A DNA stretch of 64,000 nt from Parahaliea mediterranea. Its GTDB lineage: Bacteria > Pseudomonadota > Gammaproteobacteria > Pseudomonadales > Halieaceae. Location of the stretch: assembly GCF_003402235.1 (NCBI RefSeq), contig NZ_QEWO01000001.1:1054001-1118000 (forward strand), given 5' to 3'. Every line of letters begins with the position of its first letter. The stretch's first letter is position 1. A program made the translations under genes and the position numbers. This document shows positions 44,061 through 51,743 of the stretch, piece by piece. The notes under the pieces are model-generated. The model was not told the origin of the DNA. It saw only the letters and a program-made list of their open reading frames with translations, and made no database searches.

Positions 44061-45602
44061 TCAGACCGACAACCCAAACAGGGAACTCTGGCCCAGGCTG
44101 AGCCCGACATAGGCCGCGACCAACGCAATCACCAGCGAGGCATAGGTCAGCGAGGCAAACAGGTCTCTGCGCTGTTCCTGCTGTGTCTGCACCAGGGTCA
44201 CCGTGCCCAGCAGGGGTAGGCCCGTCACGTTCACCAGGGTGCGCGGATCCGACACCACCGGCGACAGGATAGACAGCAAAAGGCCCGCGCCAATCCCACC
44301 GCCCACGCCCACCAGCAATGCCCCGGCATTGAGCAGCGGCTTGTTCGGGTCGCTGGGCTTGGTGGGAACAAAGGGTGGATCGATCACCCGGAAGGTCACG
44401 CTGGATGCCTGCTGCTCCACGTCTTCCGACAGACGGGCAGATTCGCGGCGCTGCAGCAGTTCCTGGTGCTGGCCGGCCAGCACGTTGTAATCGCGATCCA
44501 GTTGCTTGAGCTCGGTTTCCACCTCGGGAATGCTGTTGACCTTGTCTTCCAGCAGGCCAACCCGCCGTTCGAACTCGGCAACCCGCACCTTCAGCTCGGC
44601 AACCCGCGCCTCCGTTTCCGCCAGCATGCTGCGCATGCCCTGGTAGACCGGGCTGCTGGACAGCTCGGTGTAACCGGCCCCTCCGGTGGCCAGCATCAAC
44701 TCCATTTCGGCGGCCTTCTCGCGCTGCAGTTCCTCCAGCAGGCCCTGCAGCTGGCGCACTTCGGGGTGCTTTTCGGTATAGCGCGACTTCAACGCGTCCA
44801 GCTGCAACTGCAGCGCCTGTATGCGCGCATCCAGCGGCGAGCCACCGGCGCCACTGGCCAGAAAGACCGGCACTTCGCCAGCGAGCTGGCTCTTCAGCTC
44901 GCTGCGCCGGTTCTCCGCCTCGCGCAGGGACAGTCGGGCCGACGCCAACTCGGCCTTGGAGGCTTCCAGGCGGCTGTAATAACCACCGCCGGCACCAGGC
45001 AGCACGTCGACATTCTCCTGCTTGAAGCGGGCCAGCCGGTTCTCCGCCTCAACCAGGCGCTGCTCGTAATCGGCAATCTGCTCATCGATGAAGCTCTGGG
45101 CACCGGAGCTGTCGTCCCGCTTGTCGCTGCGGGAGCTTTCGATAAAGACGGTGATCAGCGACTGGGCAATGCGCTTGGCCATGTCGCGGTCCGAATCCCG
45201 CACGGAGATGGAATACAGGGAGGAGTTGCCACGGTCGCCGCTGAGCCTGATGGCATCGCGCAGGTCGGCCACCATTTCCTCGCGCTCAAGCTCGGTGCTG
45301 ACGTTGAGGTCCAGATCCGTCATGCGCATGAGTTTTTCGAGGTTGGGCCGGCTGAGCAGGGTGCGGCTCATCATCGCGATACGCTGATCGATGTCAGGCT
45401 GGATGGCCAGGCCCCGCAATAACGGCCGCAGGACGCTGTTGGTATCCACGTAAATTCTGGCGGTGGCCACGTAGGCCTCCGGCAGGCGCCAGATCCAGAC
45501 CCACGCCGCAATGGCAATGAGCCAGGCCACCATCAGTACCAGCCAGCGATGACGCCATACGCCCAGCGCGTAGGACCAGATTTGAGCTAATGCATCCTGC
45601 AT
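44061..45602 (-). CDS. wzz: Polysaccharide chain-length determinant, XrtA system (Wzz/GNVR, TIGR03007-type)
   Basis: The 513-residue inner-membrane protein has a TM helix near 18-36, then a periplasmic region with long coiled coils (about 165-400; E-A-E-N-R-L-A-R, L-Q-L-Q-L-D-A-L-K and similar heptads). A second TM pair lies at about 425-448 and 485-505. The R-V-I-D-P-P-F-V-P-T-K-P segment before the last helices is the Wzz/GNVR motif. It controls polymer length together with the tyrosine kinase. It starts 25 bp after the Wza-like gene. Confidence 0.92.
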   Translation of the reverse strand: MQDALAQIWSYALGVWRHRWLVLMVAWLIAIAAWVWIWRLPEAYVATARIYVDTNSVLRPLLRGLAIQPDIDQRIAMMSRTLLSRPNLEKLMRMTDLDLNVSTELEREEMVADLRDAIRLSGDRGNSSLYSISVRDSDRDMAKRIAQSLITVFIESSRSDKRDDSSGAQSFIDEQIADYEQRLVEAENRLARFKQENVDVLPGAGGGYYSRLEASKAELASARLSLREAENRRSELKSQLAGEVPVFLASGAGGSPLDARIQALQLQLDALKSRYTEKHPEVRQLQGLLEELQREKAAEMELMLATGGAGYTELSSSPVYQGMRSMLAETEARVAELKVRVAEFERRVGLLEDKVNSIPEVETELKQLDRDYNVLAGQHQELLQRRESARLSEDVEQQASSVTFRVIDPPFVPTKPSDPNKPLLNAGALLVGVGGGIGAGLLLSILSPVVSDPRTLVNVTGLPLLGTVTLVQTQQEQRRDLFASLTYASLVIALVAAYVGLSLGQSSLFGLSV

Positions 45603-45627
45603 AGGCCTGCTCCTGCGAAACGAACTG

Positions 45628-46281
45628 CTAGAACCAGGACTCCGAGATGATCACGATATCCCCTGGCATCAGCGCCAGGTTGGCAGAAATATCGCCGTCC
45701 TTGAGCAAATCATCCAGGCGCAGTTTGTAGGATGTCTGCCCGCCGTCATCGGTGCGCACCAGTACCGAACCGTTGCCGTCGGCAAACTCGGTCATGCCAC
45801 CCACGGCGATCATCAGATCCAGCAGGGTCATGTGCTTGCGATACGGCACACTGGCCGGCTGGGCAGCCTCGCCCACCACCCGCACCTGTTGGGAGGGCAC
45901 GCCGACAAAGCCGTTGACGATGACACTGACTACCGGTTGACGCACATATTCGCCGTAGGACTTTTCGATATCACGGGCCAACTGGGTTGAGGTTTTGCCG
46001 CTCGCCTCGAGGTCCTCCACCAACCGGGTGGTGAACTTGCCGTCGGGCCGGACAACACCCACCGAGGAAAGCTCCTCGTTACCCCACACAAAGACTTCCA
46101 GGGTGTCACCAGGGCCGATGACATAGTCAAAATCCGCCGCTGCGGTGCGCTGCGCATCCGACATGGGCGGGCTGCTGTTGCCGGCGCAGGCTGCCAGCAA
46201 CACCGACAGCAAACCCGCAACGCCTGCATGAATCACTCCCCTTACCAAACCGGCCCGCATTTTTCCCTTTTGCTCGGACAT
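45628..46281 (-). CDS. Polysaccharide export lipoprotein, Wza/BexD-like, XrtA system (TIGR03027-type)
   Basis: The 217-residue outer-membrane lipoprotein has a signal with lipobox L-L-A-A-C at 28-32, so C32 is the acylated residue. A poly_export domain starts with D-Y-V-I-G-P-G-D-T-L-E-V. One SLBB-like domain follows, with V-R-V-V-G-E-A and a G-G-M-T-E-F-A loop. ATG 46281 is chosen because a near-perfect AAGGAGG lies 6 nt upstream; the frame extends 17 codons further without such a site. It begins the export part of the operon, and together with the barrel it would form the periplasm-to-surface channel. Confidence 0.93.
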   Translation of the reverse strand: MSEQKGKMRAGLVRGVIHAGVAGLLSVLLAACAGNSSPPMSDAQRTAAADFDYVIGPGDTLEVFVWGNEELSSVGVVRPDGKFTTRLVEDLEASGKTSTQLARDIEKSYGEYVRQPVVSVIVNGFVGVPSQQVRVVGEAAQPASVPYRKHMTLLDLMIAVGGMTEFADGNGSVLVRTDDGGQTSYKLRLDDLLKDGDISANLALMPGDIVIISESWF

Positions 46282-46363
46282 CTCTACCTCCTTGTGGGCA
46301 ACCTGCACCCTGTCTGTTATCCCAATGAGCATAGCACGCAGCCCGAATAACGCTGCATCTGCC

Positions 46364-47290
46364 CTACCTATCTGTGAAAGGCGTCACAGGCGCATCGGAG
46401 CGGCTGGCGACCGGGCTTTGCGGCGCTGCGCCAAGCTCCACCCACACCATGCGCTCGCCACTGCCATCCTCGCTGTCGTGACTGCCACCGTCGACTGGCG
46501 CTGCACCACTGCCGCGCCCCAGCACCTGCATGCGATCACGGGGAACCCCCAGCGCTGACAGCGCCGCCGCCACCGCGCCGGCGCGCCGCTGGGATAGCTG
46601 GAGATTATAGTCATCAGAGCCCACGGTATCGGCAAAACCGGTCACCGTGACCGGTGTGCCCGCATCGGCCTTACCGAGGACGCGGGCCGCCTCAGCCACC
46701 TGCGCCCGCCCGGCGGCGCTGAGGACGGCGCTGTCGAAGGCAAAGCGAATACTGGCCAGGGGGATGGGAGTGAGGGCTGTATCGGTTCCTGTATCGATCC
46801 CTGCATGGGAAGCAGCAACCTCATGAAAGATGCCATCGGCATCGCCCAGGGCGTCTGCGACCGTAGCGAGCGCGGCATTTGAAGCCACTTCGCCGGCCGT
46901 GCTCGCCACCGGGCTATACGCAGCCAGGTCCACAGGGGCGACCGGCGTTGCACTGACGACAACGGGCTGCAACGCCAGGCGTTCGGGGCCAAAGGCGCTG
47001 GCTGTCGGCCTTACCGGCTCGGCGGTGGTGTTGGGTGAAGCCGAGACCTGATCAGGCAGCGTCGCCTTGCGGCCCACGGCATCCCCCAGGGCGGGCCAGA
47101 GGCGAACAACCATCACGCCGGCCGCGCCCAGCAGCAGTATTACTAAGGTTACCAGCCCCCAGCGCCCCCGGGAGCGGCGCTGCCTGCGCCGGCTTCTGGC
47201 CCGCGACGGTGCCGATTTGGCCGGGGCATGGGCGGGCGGTGTATCTGGATGATCCGGTTTTTGACTGGCCACAGGCGCTGGACTGACCAC
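46364..47290 (-). CDS. TM plus OmpA-like peptidoglycan-binding ORF, probably the -1 frame extension of the ATPase gene
   Basis: Read from the first possible start, a GTG, this is a 308-residue product. It has a Pro/Ala-rich stretch, a very basic patch (about 29-43), one TM helix (about 45-64), a long linker and an OmpA_C domain (about 175-295). The peptidoglycan-contact pattern G-F-A-D-T and L-S-Q-R-R-A is present. No ATG occurs before the one inside the TM helix, no good ribosome-binding site precedes the GTG, and that GTG sits in an 18-bp coding repeat. The frame stays open upstream to an A9 tract inside the ATPase gene. I therefore think it is translated mainly as a fusion, about 679 residues in all, after a -1 shift at 47339-47347. 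Co-directional gene order and an ExeA-like logic (ATPase, TM, peptidoglycan binding) support this. Confidence 0.65.
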   Translation of the reverse strand: MVSPAPVASQKPDHPDTPPAHAPAKSAPSRARSRRRQRRSRGRWGLVTLVILLLGAAGVMVVRLWPALGDAVGRKATLPDQVSASPNTTAEPVRPTASAFGPERLALQPVVVSATPVAPVDLAAYSPVASTAGEVASNAALATVADALGDADGIFHEVAASHAGIDTGTDTALTPIPLASIRFAFDSAVLSAAGRAQVAEAARVLGKADAGTPVTVTGFADTVGSDDYNLQLSQRRAGAVAAALSALGVPRDRMQVLGRGSGAAPVDGGSHDSEDGSGERMVWVELGAAPQSPVASRSDAPVTPFTDR

Positions 47291-47298
47291 AGGCGCTG
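47263..47298. repeat. 18-bp tandem duplication in the linker of the ATPase/OmpA junction
   Basis: Two 18-bp units (47263-47280 and 47281-47298) differ at one base. On the minus strand they encode the repeated hexapeptide P-A-P-V-V/A-S, a linker-type sequence. Confidence 0.7.
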
Positions 47299-47303
47299 GC
47301 GCT

Positions 47304-47322
47304 GGGCGCGGTTGTCGCGCCC
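47304..47322 (-). promoter_or_regulatory. RNA hairpin downstream of the putative slippery site
   Basis: On the minus-strand transcript GGGCGCG pairs perfectly with CGCGCCC around ACAAC (7-bp all-G/C stem). It starts about 15 nt after the AAG of the slippery heptamer. No T-run follows, so it is not an intrinsic terminator. It may stimulate frameshifting, although 15 nt is longer than the spacer in E. coli dnaX. Confidence 0.45.
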
Positions 47323-47328
47323 CGGTTT

Positions 47329-48402
47329 CTAGTTCAGCTTTTTTTTTAGGGGCGCCTTTATCAGGGGCACTACCTGGGAGGTAGCGGCCACCCTGGCATC
47401 ATCGCCCGCATTGATACCTTCATTGCCACCTGCACTGCTATCCTCACTGCTAGCCTCACCGCCACCGTCATCACCGGGCAACGGCGGCGCTGCGGGGGCA
47501 TCATCAGCCGCAGTGGCCTCACTGCGCGGCGGGGCGTCGAACTCGTCCTCTACCGCAAAATCACTGTCACTGAATGCCTGGCCGGCGGCCAGGTGCTCGG
47601 ATTGCAGTTCATGGATGACCGCCTTGACTTCGGCACTGCCCAATTGGTGCTTCTGCTCCACCAGACAGTGCAGCAGCAGCCGGCTGCAGATAAGGTTGAT
47701 GCGCCGCGGCACGCCCTCGCTGAATTTATGGATCAGCGGATACACCGAGCGGCTGATGGCCGGGTCGTTCTGCCACCCTACCTGCTCCAGCCGGTGGCGG
47801 ATGTAGGCTTCGGTTTCGTCGGCCTGCAGGGCGGTGAGATGGCTGGCGGCGACAATCCGCTGGTGTACCTGCTCCATTTCAGGCCGCAGCACCAGTTCCC
47901 GCAGTTCCGGCTGCCCCAGCAAGAATACCTGCAGCAAGGGCTGGCCCTTGCTCTGGATGTTGGTCAGCAGGCGCAATTCTTCCATCGCAGTTAACGACAG
48001 GTCCTGCGCTTCATCCACAATTAACAGCGCCCTGCGCTGCTCACGGTTCCAGCGGTGCAGCAATTCGGTGAGCCCCTGCAGTAACTCGCCCTTCTCCACC
48101 ACCGCACTGCTGATGCCAAAGCTGTAGGCAACCATTTTCAGCAGGTCGTTGGCCTCCAACTGGGTACACACCAGGTTGGCGGTGGTCACCGATTCGTCCG
48201 CAAGGCTGTCGATCAAATCGCCAATCAGCGTGGTTTTACCGGTGCCGGGGCGCCCGGTGATCATGGCGAAGCCTTCGGCGCGCATGTAGGCGTAGGTCAT
48301 GTAGGCCCGCGCCTTGGCGTAGGCCGCATGCTCGTAGCGGAAGTGATGATCCGGACTCAGCCGAAAGGGCTCAGCGGTCAGGTTGAAATGGCGTTCGTAC
48401 AT
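47329..48402 (-). CDS. XrtA/PEP-CTERM-associated ATPase, ExeA/GspA-like (TIGR03015-type)
   Basis: The 357-residue protein is a cytoplasmic AAA ATPase with the N-terminal Y-x-x-x-F-x-L-x-x-x-P-F signature of ExeA-like proteins. Walker A G-R-P-G-T-G-K-T-T is at 50-58 and Walker B L-L-I-V-D-E-A-Q at 126-133. The sensor/arginine-finger region includes G-V-P-R-R-I-N near 230-236. After about residue 275 the domain ends in an acidic, low-complexity linker with a 12-bp coding repeat, closing with K-K-K-L-N. That end is encoded by nine A residues and includes an in-frame A-AAA-AAG heptamer. In ExeA a TM helix and peptidoglycan-binding domain follow on the same chain; here they are in the next reading frame. 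Confidence 0.93.
   Translation of the reverse strand: MYERHFNLTAEPFRLSPDHHFRYEHAAYAKARAYMTYAYMRAEGFAMITGRPGTGKTTLIGDLIDSLADESVTTANLVCTQLEANDLLKMVAYSFGISSAVVEKGELLQGLTELLHRWNREQRRALLIVDEAQDLSLTAMEELRLLTNIQSKGQPLLQVFLLGQPELRELVLRPEMEQVHQRIVAASHLTALQADETEAYIRHRLEQVGWQNDPAISRSVYPLIHKFSEGVPRRINLICSRLLLHCLVEQKHQLGSAEVKAVIHELQSEHLAAGQAFSDSDFAVEDEFDAPPRSEATAADDAPAAPPLPGDDGGGEASSEDSSAGGNEGINAGDDARVAATSQVVPLIKAPLKKKLN
47339..47347 (-). promoter_or_regulatory. A9 slippery tract (candidate -1 frameshift or transcriptional slippage site)
   Basis: On the coding (minus) strand CCT is followed by nine A and then GCTGAACTAG. In the ATPase frame the codons are CTA AAA AAA AAG CTG AAC TAG, which contain the A-AAA-AAG heptamer of dnaX. 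Slipping back one base gives GCT GAA CTA and 13 more sense codons into the TM-OmpA frame. Confidence 0.6.
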
Positions 48403-48504
48403 GGTGAAACGGATCTACCGGTACACAGCGCAGGTGCAGGGAGCTTTGCAGAGCGGCCGAGGCTTTGCAAGTCCGGCCTGCCAGGACCTGCGGAGACTGC
48501 CAAG

Positions 48505-48532
48505 CCTGTCGCAAATTGCCTGTCGCAAATTG
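48505..48532. repeat. 14-bp tandem duplication between the nucleotidyltransferase and ATPase genes
   Basis: CCTGTCGCAAATTG occurs twice in tandem, perfectly, at 48505-48518 and 48519-48532, in the leader region upstream of the ATPase gene. It may be a duplicated binding site or slippage. Confidence 0.6.
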
Positions 48533-48535
48533 GCC

Positions 48536-49645
48536 TCACCCACCCTGCCCCGCCGCTTTGCGCCCGGGGGTGGACGCGGCCTCGGGCCGCAGGTCCATCC
48601 AGGCCTTGCGCAGCAGGTGGGGGAGCAGCAAATGCAAGGGCATGCGCAGGTAGTGGGAGCGCACATACAGGCAAAACAGGGCAAAGCCGGTCAGCGGCAG
48701 GCGGCAACTGCTGTGATCCGGGGTAAAGGCCCGCCGAAACAGAAAGTCCATAAATGGCGCCTTCAGCGCTGCCAAGCCCCGCGGCCGCAGCCCGCGCACC
48801 AGGGCCGGCGGCAGCGGCGTTCCCAGCACCCGCGTCGCGTGCACACAGGCGTAATACAGGGGGCGCTGCAAGCCCATGTGCCGCGCCCGGTCAGTCAGGC
48901 GGGCGTAAAAACCTTCGCCGCCCTGTTCGGCAAAGTGCCTGAGCAGCCCATCAAGGTCGAGCAGGTCACGCAGGCCGTGGCCAAATTCACCTTCGTGGAA
49001 CAGGTGGGCGGCGCTGTGCAGCACCATGTCTTCCGGCCCCAGCACACAGACGCCGGGCTGTATGGCCACCGCCTGCGCCCACAGCGCATCCACGTCGATA
49101 CGGCCCGTGGATGTGGGGGGCAAAATGCTGTGGTGCACATCCAGTGTGCTGCGCCGATCACGGTGCCCCAGGGGGGGGATTTCGTGCATCCACTGGCGGT
49201 AATAGCGCTCGTTGTAAGGGTCGATCTTGCCCGCCGACCAGCCGTGGGCCGCCAGCGCGGCCTCGACAGCGGGCAGGCTGCCGGCGTGCACCAGAATGTC
49301 GATGTCGGACATCAGCCGCCCGGCCGCCGGCGGCAGGGCCGCCACGATGTAGGCCGCGCCCTTGAGCAGCAGCAGGGGTTCGCCCGCTTCGGCCAGCGCC
49401 GGCACCAGGTGGCGCAGCTCATAGGTTAGTCCCTGGCACTGCTTGCGCTGCAGCACAACGGCAGACCCGAGGTGGCGCGCCACCTCCGGCGGCACCGCCC
49501 CGCTCACGCCCGCCTCCCACAGCCGCGCCGCCAGGGTGGCCAGCAGATGGGCCTGCCGGGCCTGTGGGACAACCACGTCCCACTGCGCCGGGGTGAGCCC
49601 GGCAGCGCAACCGGGGTCGCGCAGCAACTCAACCAGCAGCGCCAT
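48536..49645 (-). CDS. Nucleotidyltransferase family protein of the HPr-rel-A cassette (PF14907-like)
   Basis: The 369-residue protein has a minimal nucleotidyltransferase core: L-L-L-L-K-G-A-A-Y near 91-99 and the metal-binding pair D114-x-D116 in M-S-D-I-D-I-L-V. A downstream helical region contains a His-rich H-S-A-A-H-L-F-H. This combination (K-G, then D-x-D) defines the uncharacterised NTP_transf_5 family. ATG 49645 lies one base after the kinase stop codon, so the long N-terminal extension of the frame is rejected. It is the third gene of the PqqD-HprK-NTase set, and it might nucleotidylate a peptide, protein or sugar. Confidence 0.8.
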   Translation of the reverse strand: MALLVELLRDPGCAAGLTPAQWDVVVPQARQAHLLATLAARLWEAGVSGAVPPEVARHLGSAVVLQRKQCQGLTYELRHLVPALAEAGEPLLLLKGAAYIVAALPPAAGRLMSDIDILVHAGSLPAVEAALAAHGWSAGKIDPYNERYYRQWMHEIPPLGHRDRRSTLDVHHSILPPTSTGRIDVDALWAQAVAIQPGVCVLGPEDMVLHSAAHLFHEGEFGHGLRDLLDLDGLLRHFAEQGGEGFYARLTDRARHMGLQRPLYYACVHATRVLGTPLPPALVRGLRPRGLAALKAPFMDFLFRRAFTPDHSSCRLPLTGFALFCLYVRSHYLRMPLHLLLPHLLRKAWMDLRPEAASTPGRKAAGQGG

Positions 49646-49646
49646 G

Positions 49647-50567
49647 TCAGGCAAACTCTCCGACCAAAGCATCCAGGCGCGCCACCGCCGCATCCAGGTC
49701 GCTGTAGCGCAGGTCAAAGCAGTCCAGGCCATCGATAAAATGGCACATGGCGTCAAAGCCCGCTTCGCGCAGCAGGCTGTAGTTGAAGGCGTGGTGCGCG
49801 GCAAACAGGAAGCTCTCCGCCCGCCCCTTGGGTCGCAGTTCAAGCGGCGCACCGGCCTGGAATTCTGGGAACACCATCAACCGGGCGGCCACCGGCGCGC
49901 GGCAGTGGCTGTCGGGGTGAAGGTCTGCCTTCAGGTGGGCCACGCTGCCCTTGTGGGTATCATTTGAAACGGGCCCGATCACAGCGGCCGCATCCCGCCC
50001 ACGAATAACGTTGATAGACGCATTCTTGAGGCTGACCGGGCGATACACCGGCACCACTTCCCGGCGGCCGGGGGGAATCAGGGCATGCTCATCCGACAGC
50101 ACCCGCCAGCCACGCAGCGCCAGCGCCGCGCACAGGGTGCTTTTGCCGGCCCCGGGCAGCCCCGGCATAACCAGGGCAATGCCGTCCTTGGCCACCACCG
50201 CCGCATGCAGCTTGAGGTACTCGTTCATGGTCACCGATAGGCACCAGTTGAGCCCCCACTCCAGAAAGGCATAAGCCTGGCTGCGGGGCACGCTGCCGAA
50301 GGGGCGGCGCTCGTCGAGGAAGAAATCCAGTTGGCCCCGCAGCCGCTGGCGCCAGCCGGTGGGGCCAAAGGTCACATGGAAGTCGGCAAAGCCACCGGCA
50401 GGCACCAGCGGGAAATCCCCATACAGGGTGGCCAGCCCCCTGGCCACCACGGCCTCGGGGCTCTGGATGGCATAACAGTAGGGGCCAACCCGCAGGCGCA
50501 AACCGTCGCCCGACAGTTGCTCGCCCAGGGCATCGCTACCAAGATCGGCCAGCCGGGCGTAGCTCAC
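49647..50567 (-). CDS. HprK-related kinase A (TIGR04352-type)
   Basis: The 306-residue protein is related to the C-terminal kinase domain of HPr kinase. The P-loop P-G-L-P-G-A-G-K-S-T lies at 135-144. L-S-D-E-H-A-L-I follows, where HprK has its catalytic Asp region. The typical N-terminal HPr-binding domain is missing, and residues 1-120 are a different domain with Y-G-D-F-P-L-V near 49-55. The GTG start at 50567 overlaps the PqqD-like stop as GTGA. Its substrate is not HPr in any obvious way, since no PTS genes are in the window. The adjacent PqqD-like chaperone suggests a peptide or small-protein target. Confidence 0.87.
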   Translation of the reverse strand: MSYARLADLGSDALGEQLSGDGLRLRVGPYCYAIQSPEAVVARGLATLYGDFPLVPAGGFADFHVTFGPTGWRQRLRGQLDFFLDERRPFGSVPRSQAYAFLEWGLNWCLSVTMNEYLKLHAAVVAKDGIALVMPGLPGAGKSTLCAALALRGWRVLSDEHALIPPGRREVVPVYRPVSLKNASINVIRGRDAAAVIGPVSNDTHKGSVAHLKADLHPDSHCRAPVAARLMVFPEFQAGAPLELRPKGRAESFLFAAHHAFNYSLLREAGFDAMCHFIDGLDCFDLRYSDLDAAVARLDALVGEFA

Positions 50568-50782
50568 TGGCAATAGACCAGGCCGGCGGCAGCCAGCTCG
50601 GCCAGCAGCGCGTCTGCGGCCAGGACCGCAGCATCCGCTGGGCCGTCGCGTAACTGCAAAAGAAGCTGCTGCGCATCGGCGCTGATCAGATGGGTATCGC
50701 CGCTGTCCGCGTGATAACACACCACAACGCCTTCGCTGCGATCATAGAATTGTAGGGGGCCAGTCAGCTCCCATAGCGGCAT
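50564..50782 (-). CDS. PqqD-family peptide chaperone, HPr-rel-A system (TIGR04353-type)
   Basis: The 72-residue protein has the winged-helix RiPP-recognition layout of PqqD proteins: an N-terminal strand region V-V-V-C-Y, then G-D-T-H-L-I-S-A-D-A-Q-Q-L-L-L and a C-terminal helix ending G-L-V-Y. In RiPP systems such proteins hold a leader peptide for the modifying enzyme. Here the coupled neighbour is the HprK-like kinase, so phosphorylation of a bound peptide is a reasonable model. It is the first gene of the cassette. A 13-bp triple repeat lies about 100 bp upstream. Confidence 0.85.
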   Translation of the reverse strand: MPLWELTGPLQFYDRSEGVVVCYHADSGDTHLISADAQQLLLQLRDGPADAAVLAADALLAELAAAGLVYCQ

Positions 50783-50882
50783 GCCATTGCTCCTTGCTAA
50801 GGCCAGACAATGGCATTATTGCAGAGTGAGGATCAAAGGGGGTGGAAGTCGTTCACAGTCCGGTCACAGCGGGGCTATCTTG

Positions 50883-50921
50883 TACCGGGCTTACCTACCG
50901 GGCTTACCTACCGACCTTACC
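50883..50921. repeat. 13-bp tandem repeat, three copies, upstream of the HPr-rel-A cassette
   Basis: TACCGGGCTTACC occurs at 50883-50895 and 50896-50908, and TACCGACCTTACC at 50909-50921. A partial fourth GGGCT follows. It lies about 100 bp upstream of the PqqD-like start, where a promoter or operator would be expected. Confidence 0.7.
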
Positions 50922-50998
50922 GGGCTGTGCCGGGGTATTGCGTCCGGCATTACTGCTCCCAGCATCAATGCACTGGGCATCTTTATCATTAAAACAAG

Positions 50999-51511
50999 CT
51001 ACCAGGGCTTGCCGTGGTCGTCGTTTTTGCCGCCCTTGCCGCTTTCGTAGCCCCAGTTCATGAATTCCTGCTTGTAGTCGCGCCCGGAGCCCAGGCTAAA
51101 GTGATTGCCGCCACCCTGTTTATGATCGTCGTCGTGATCACGGGACTTGGACTTGCGCACACAGTACTCGCCCTTGGAGGCATCCAGTTCGTAGGGACGA
51201 TCGGACTTTTCGAGGTACTTCTTGAACTTTTCCACTTCCCGGCGCTGCTCATCCGTCGGCGCGGAGGACGCGCTGCCATCGCCGTTGACGTAAGAATCCC
51301 ACACATGCTGCGAAACGCAGACCTTTTTACCACCATCGCCATGCCGGTCCCCGCCACCCCATGCCACCCGGTTGCCCAAGGTGAGCACCACGGCGCCACC
51401 TATGGCCGCAGAGCGGGTAAACCGACGGCGCGACTGGCCCTGGGCTGCGCTGGCTGGCGCAGCGCCCGGGGAGGCGCCTGTGTCCTGCTGACTGTCGAGA
51501 TCCTTATCCAT
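50999..51511 (-). CDS. Exported protein with Tat-like signal, unknown function
   Basis: The 170-residue protein has an N-terminal polar stretch, then a twin-arginine-type signal: S-R-R-R-F near 27-31 followed by a hydrophobic segment, A-A-I-G-G-A-V-V-L-T-L. The mature part is rich in Lys, Asp, Gly and His, with two Cys about 50 residues apart (V-C-V-S-Q-H and Y-C-V-R-K). A charged D-H-D-D-D-H-K-Q-G-G-G segment follows. I do not recognise a family. ATG 51511 is chosen over a TTG two codons upstream. It lies upstream of the PqqD/HprK/NTase cassette on the same strand, 216 bp away, and is a candidate target of that kinase. Confidence 0.65.
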   Translation of the reverse strand: MDKDLDSQQDTGASPGAAPASAAQGQSRRRFTRSAAIGGAVVLTLGNRVAWGGGDRHGDGGKKVCVSQHVWDSYVNGDGSASSAPTDEQRREVEKFKKYLEKSDRPYELDASKGEYCVRKSKSRDHDDDHKQGGGNHFSLGSGRDYKQEFMNWGYESGKGGKNDDHGKPW

Positions 51512-51743
51512 GCCCAATTACCTGTCCTTGAGGCCCGTCACGGCAGCGAAATCAATCCGTATGCGCTGCTGCCGTACAGGCACGATGGTGAAGCACATAC
51601 CATGCCATCCACACAAGCCCATGATTCCACGGGCCTTTTTTTGCGGTGCATTGCCGTGTCGAGGGGCACAGCACCGGGTTTGTAAAAAATATCGACACTC
51701 TTTCGGCGTTGTTTCCACACGCGCACGCCTGCCAGCCCCAGGA

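Noticed and set aside
48440-48475. TGGCAG...TTGCA resembling a sigma-54 promoter upstream of the ATPase gene on the minus strand
   Set aside because: The spacing between the GG and GC elements is two bases too long for the strict -24/-12 geometry.
51616-51645. Hairpin with GCCC/GGGC arms followed by seven T on the plus strand
   Set aside because: It looks like an intrinsic terminator, but no plus-strand gene precedes it, and on the minus strand it has no trailing T-run. It may be chance.
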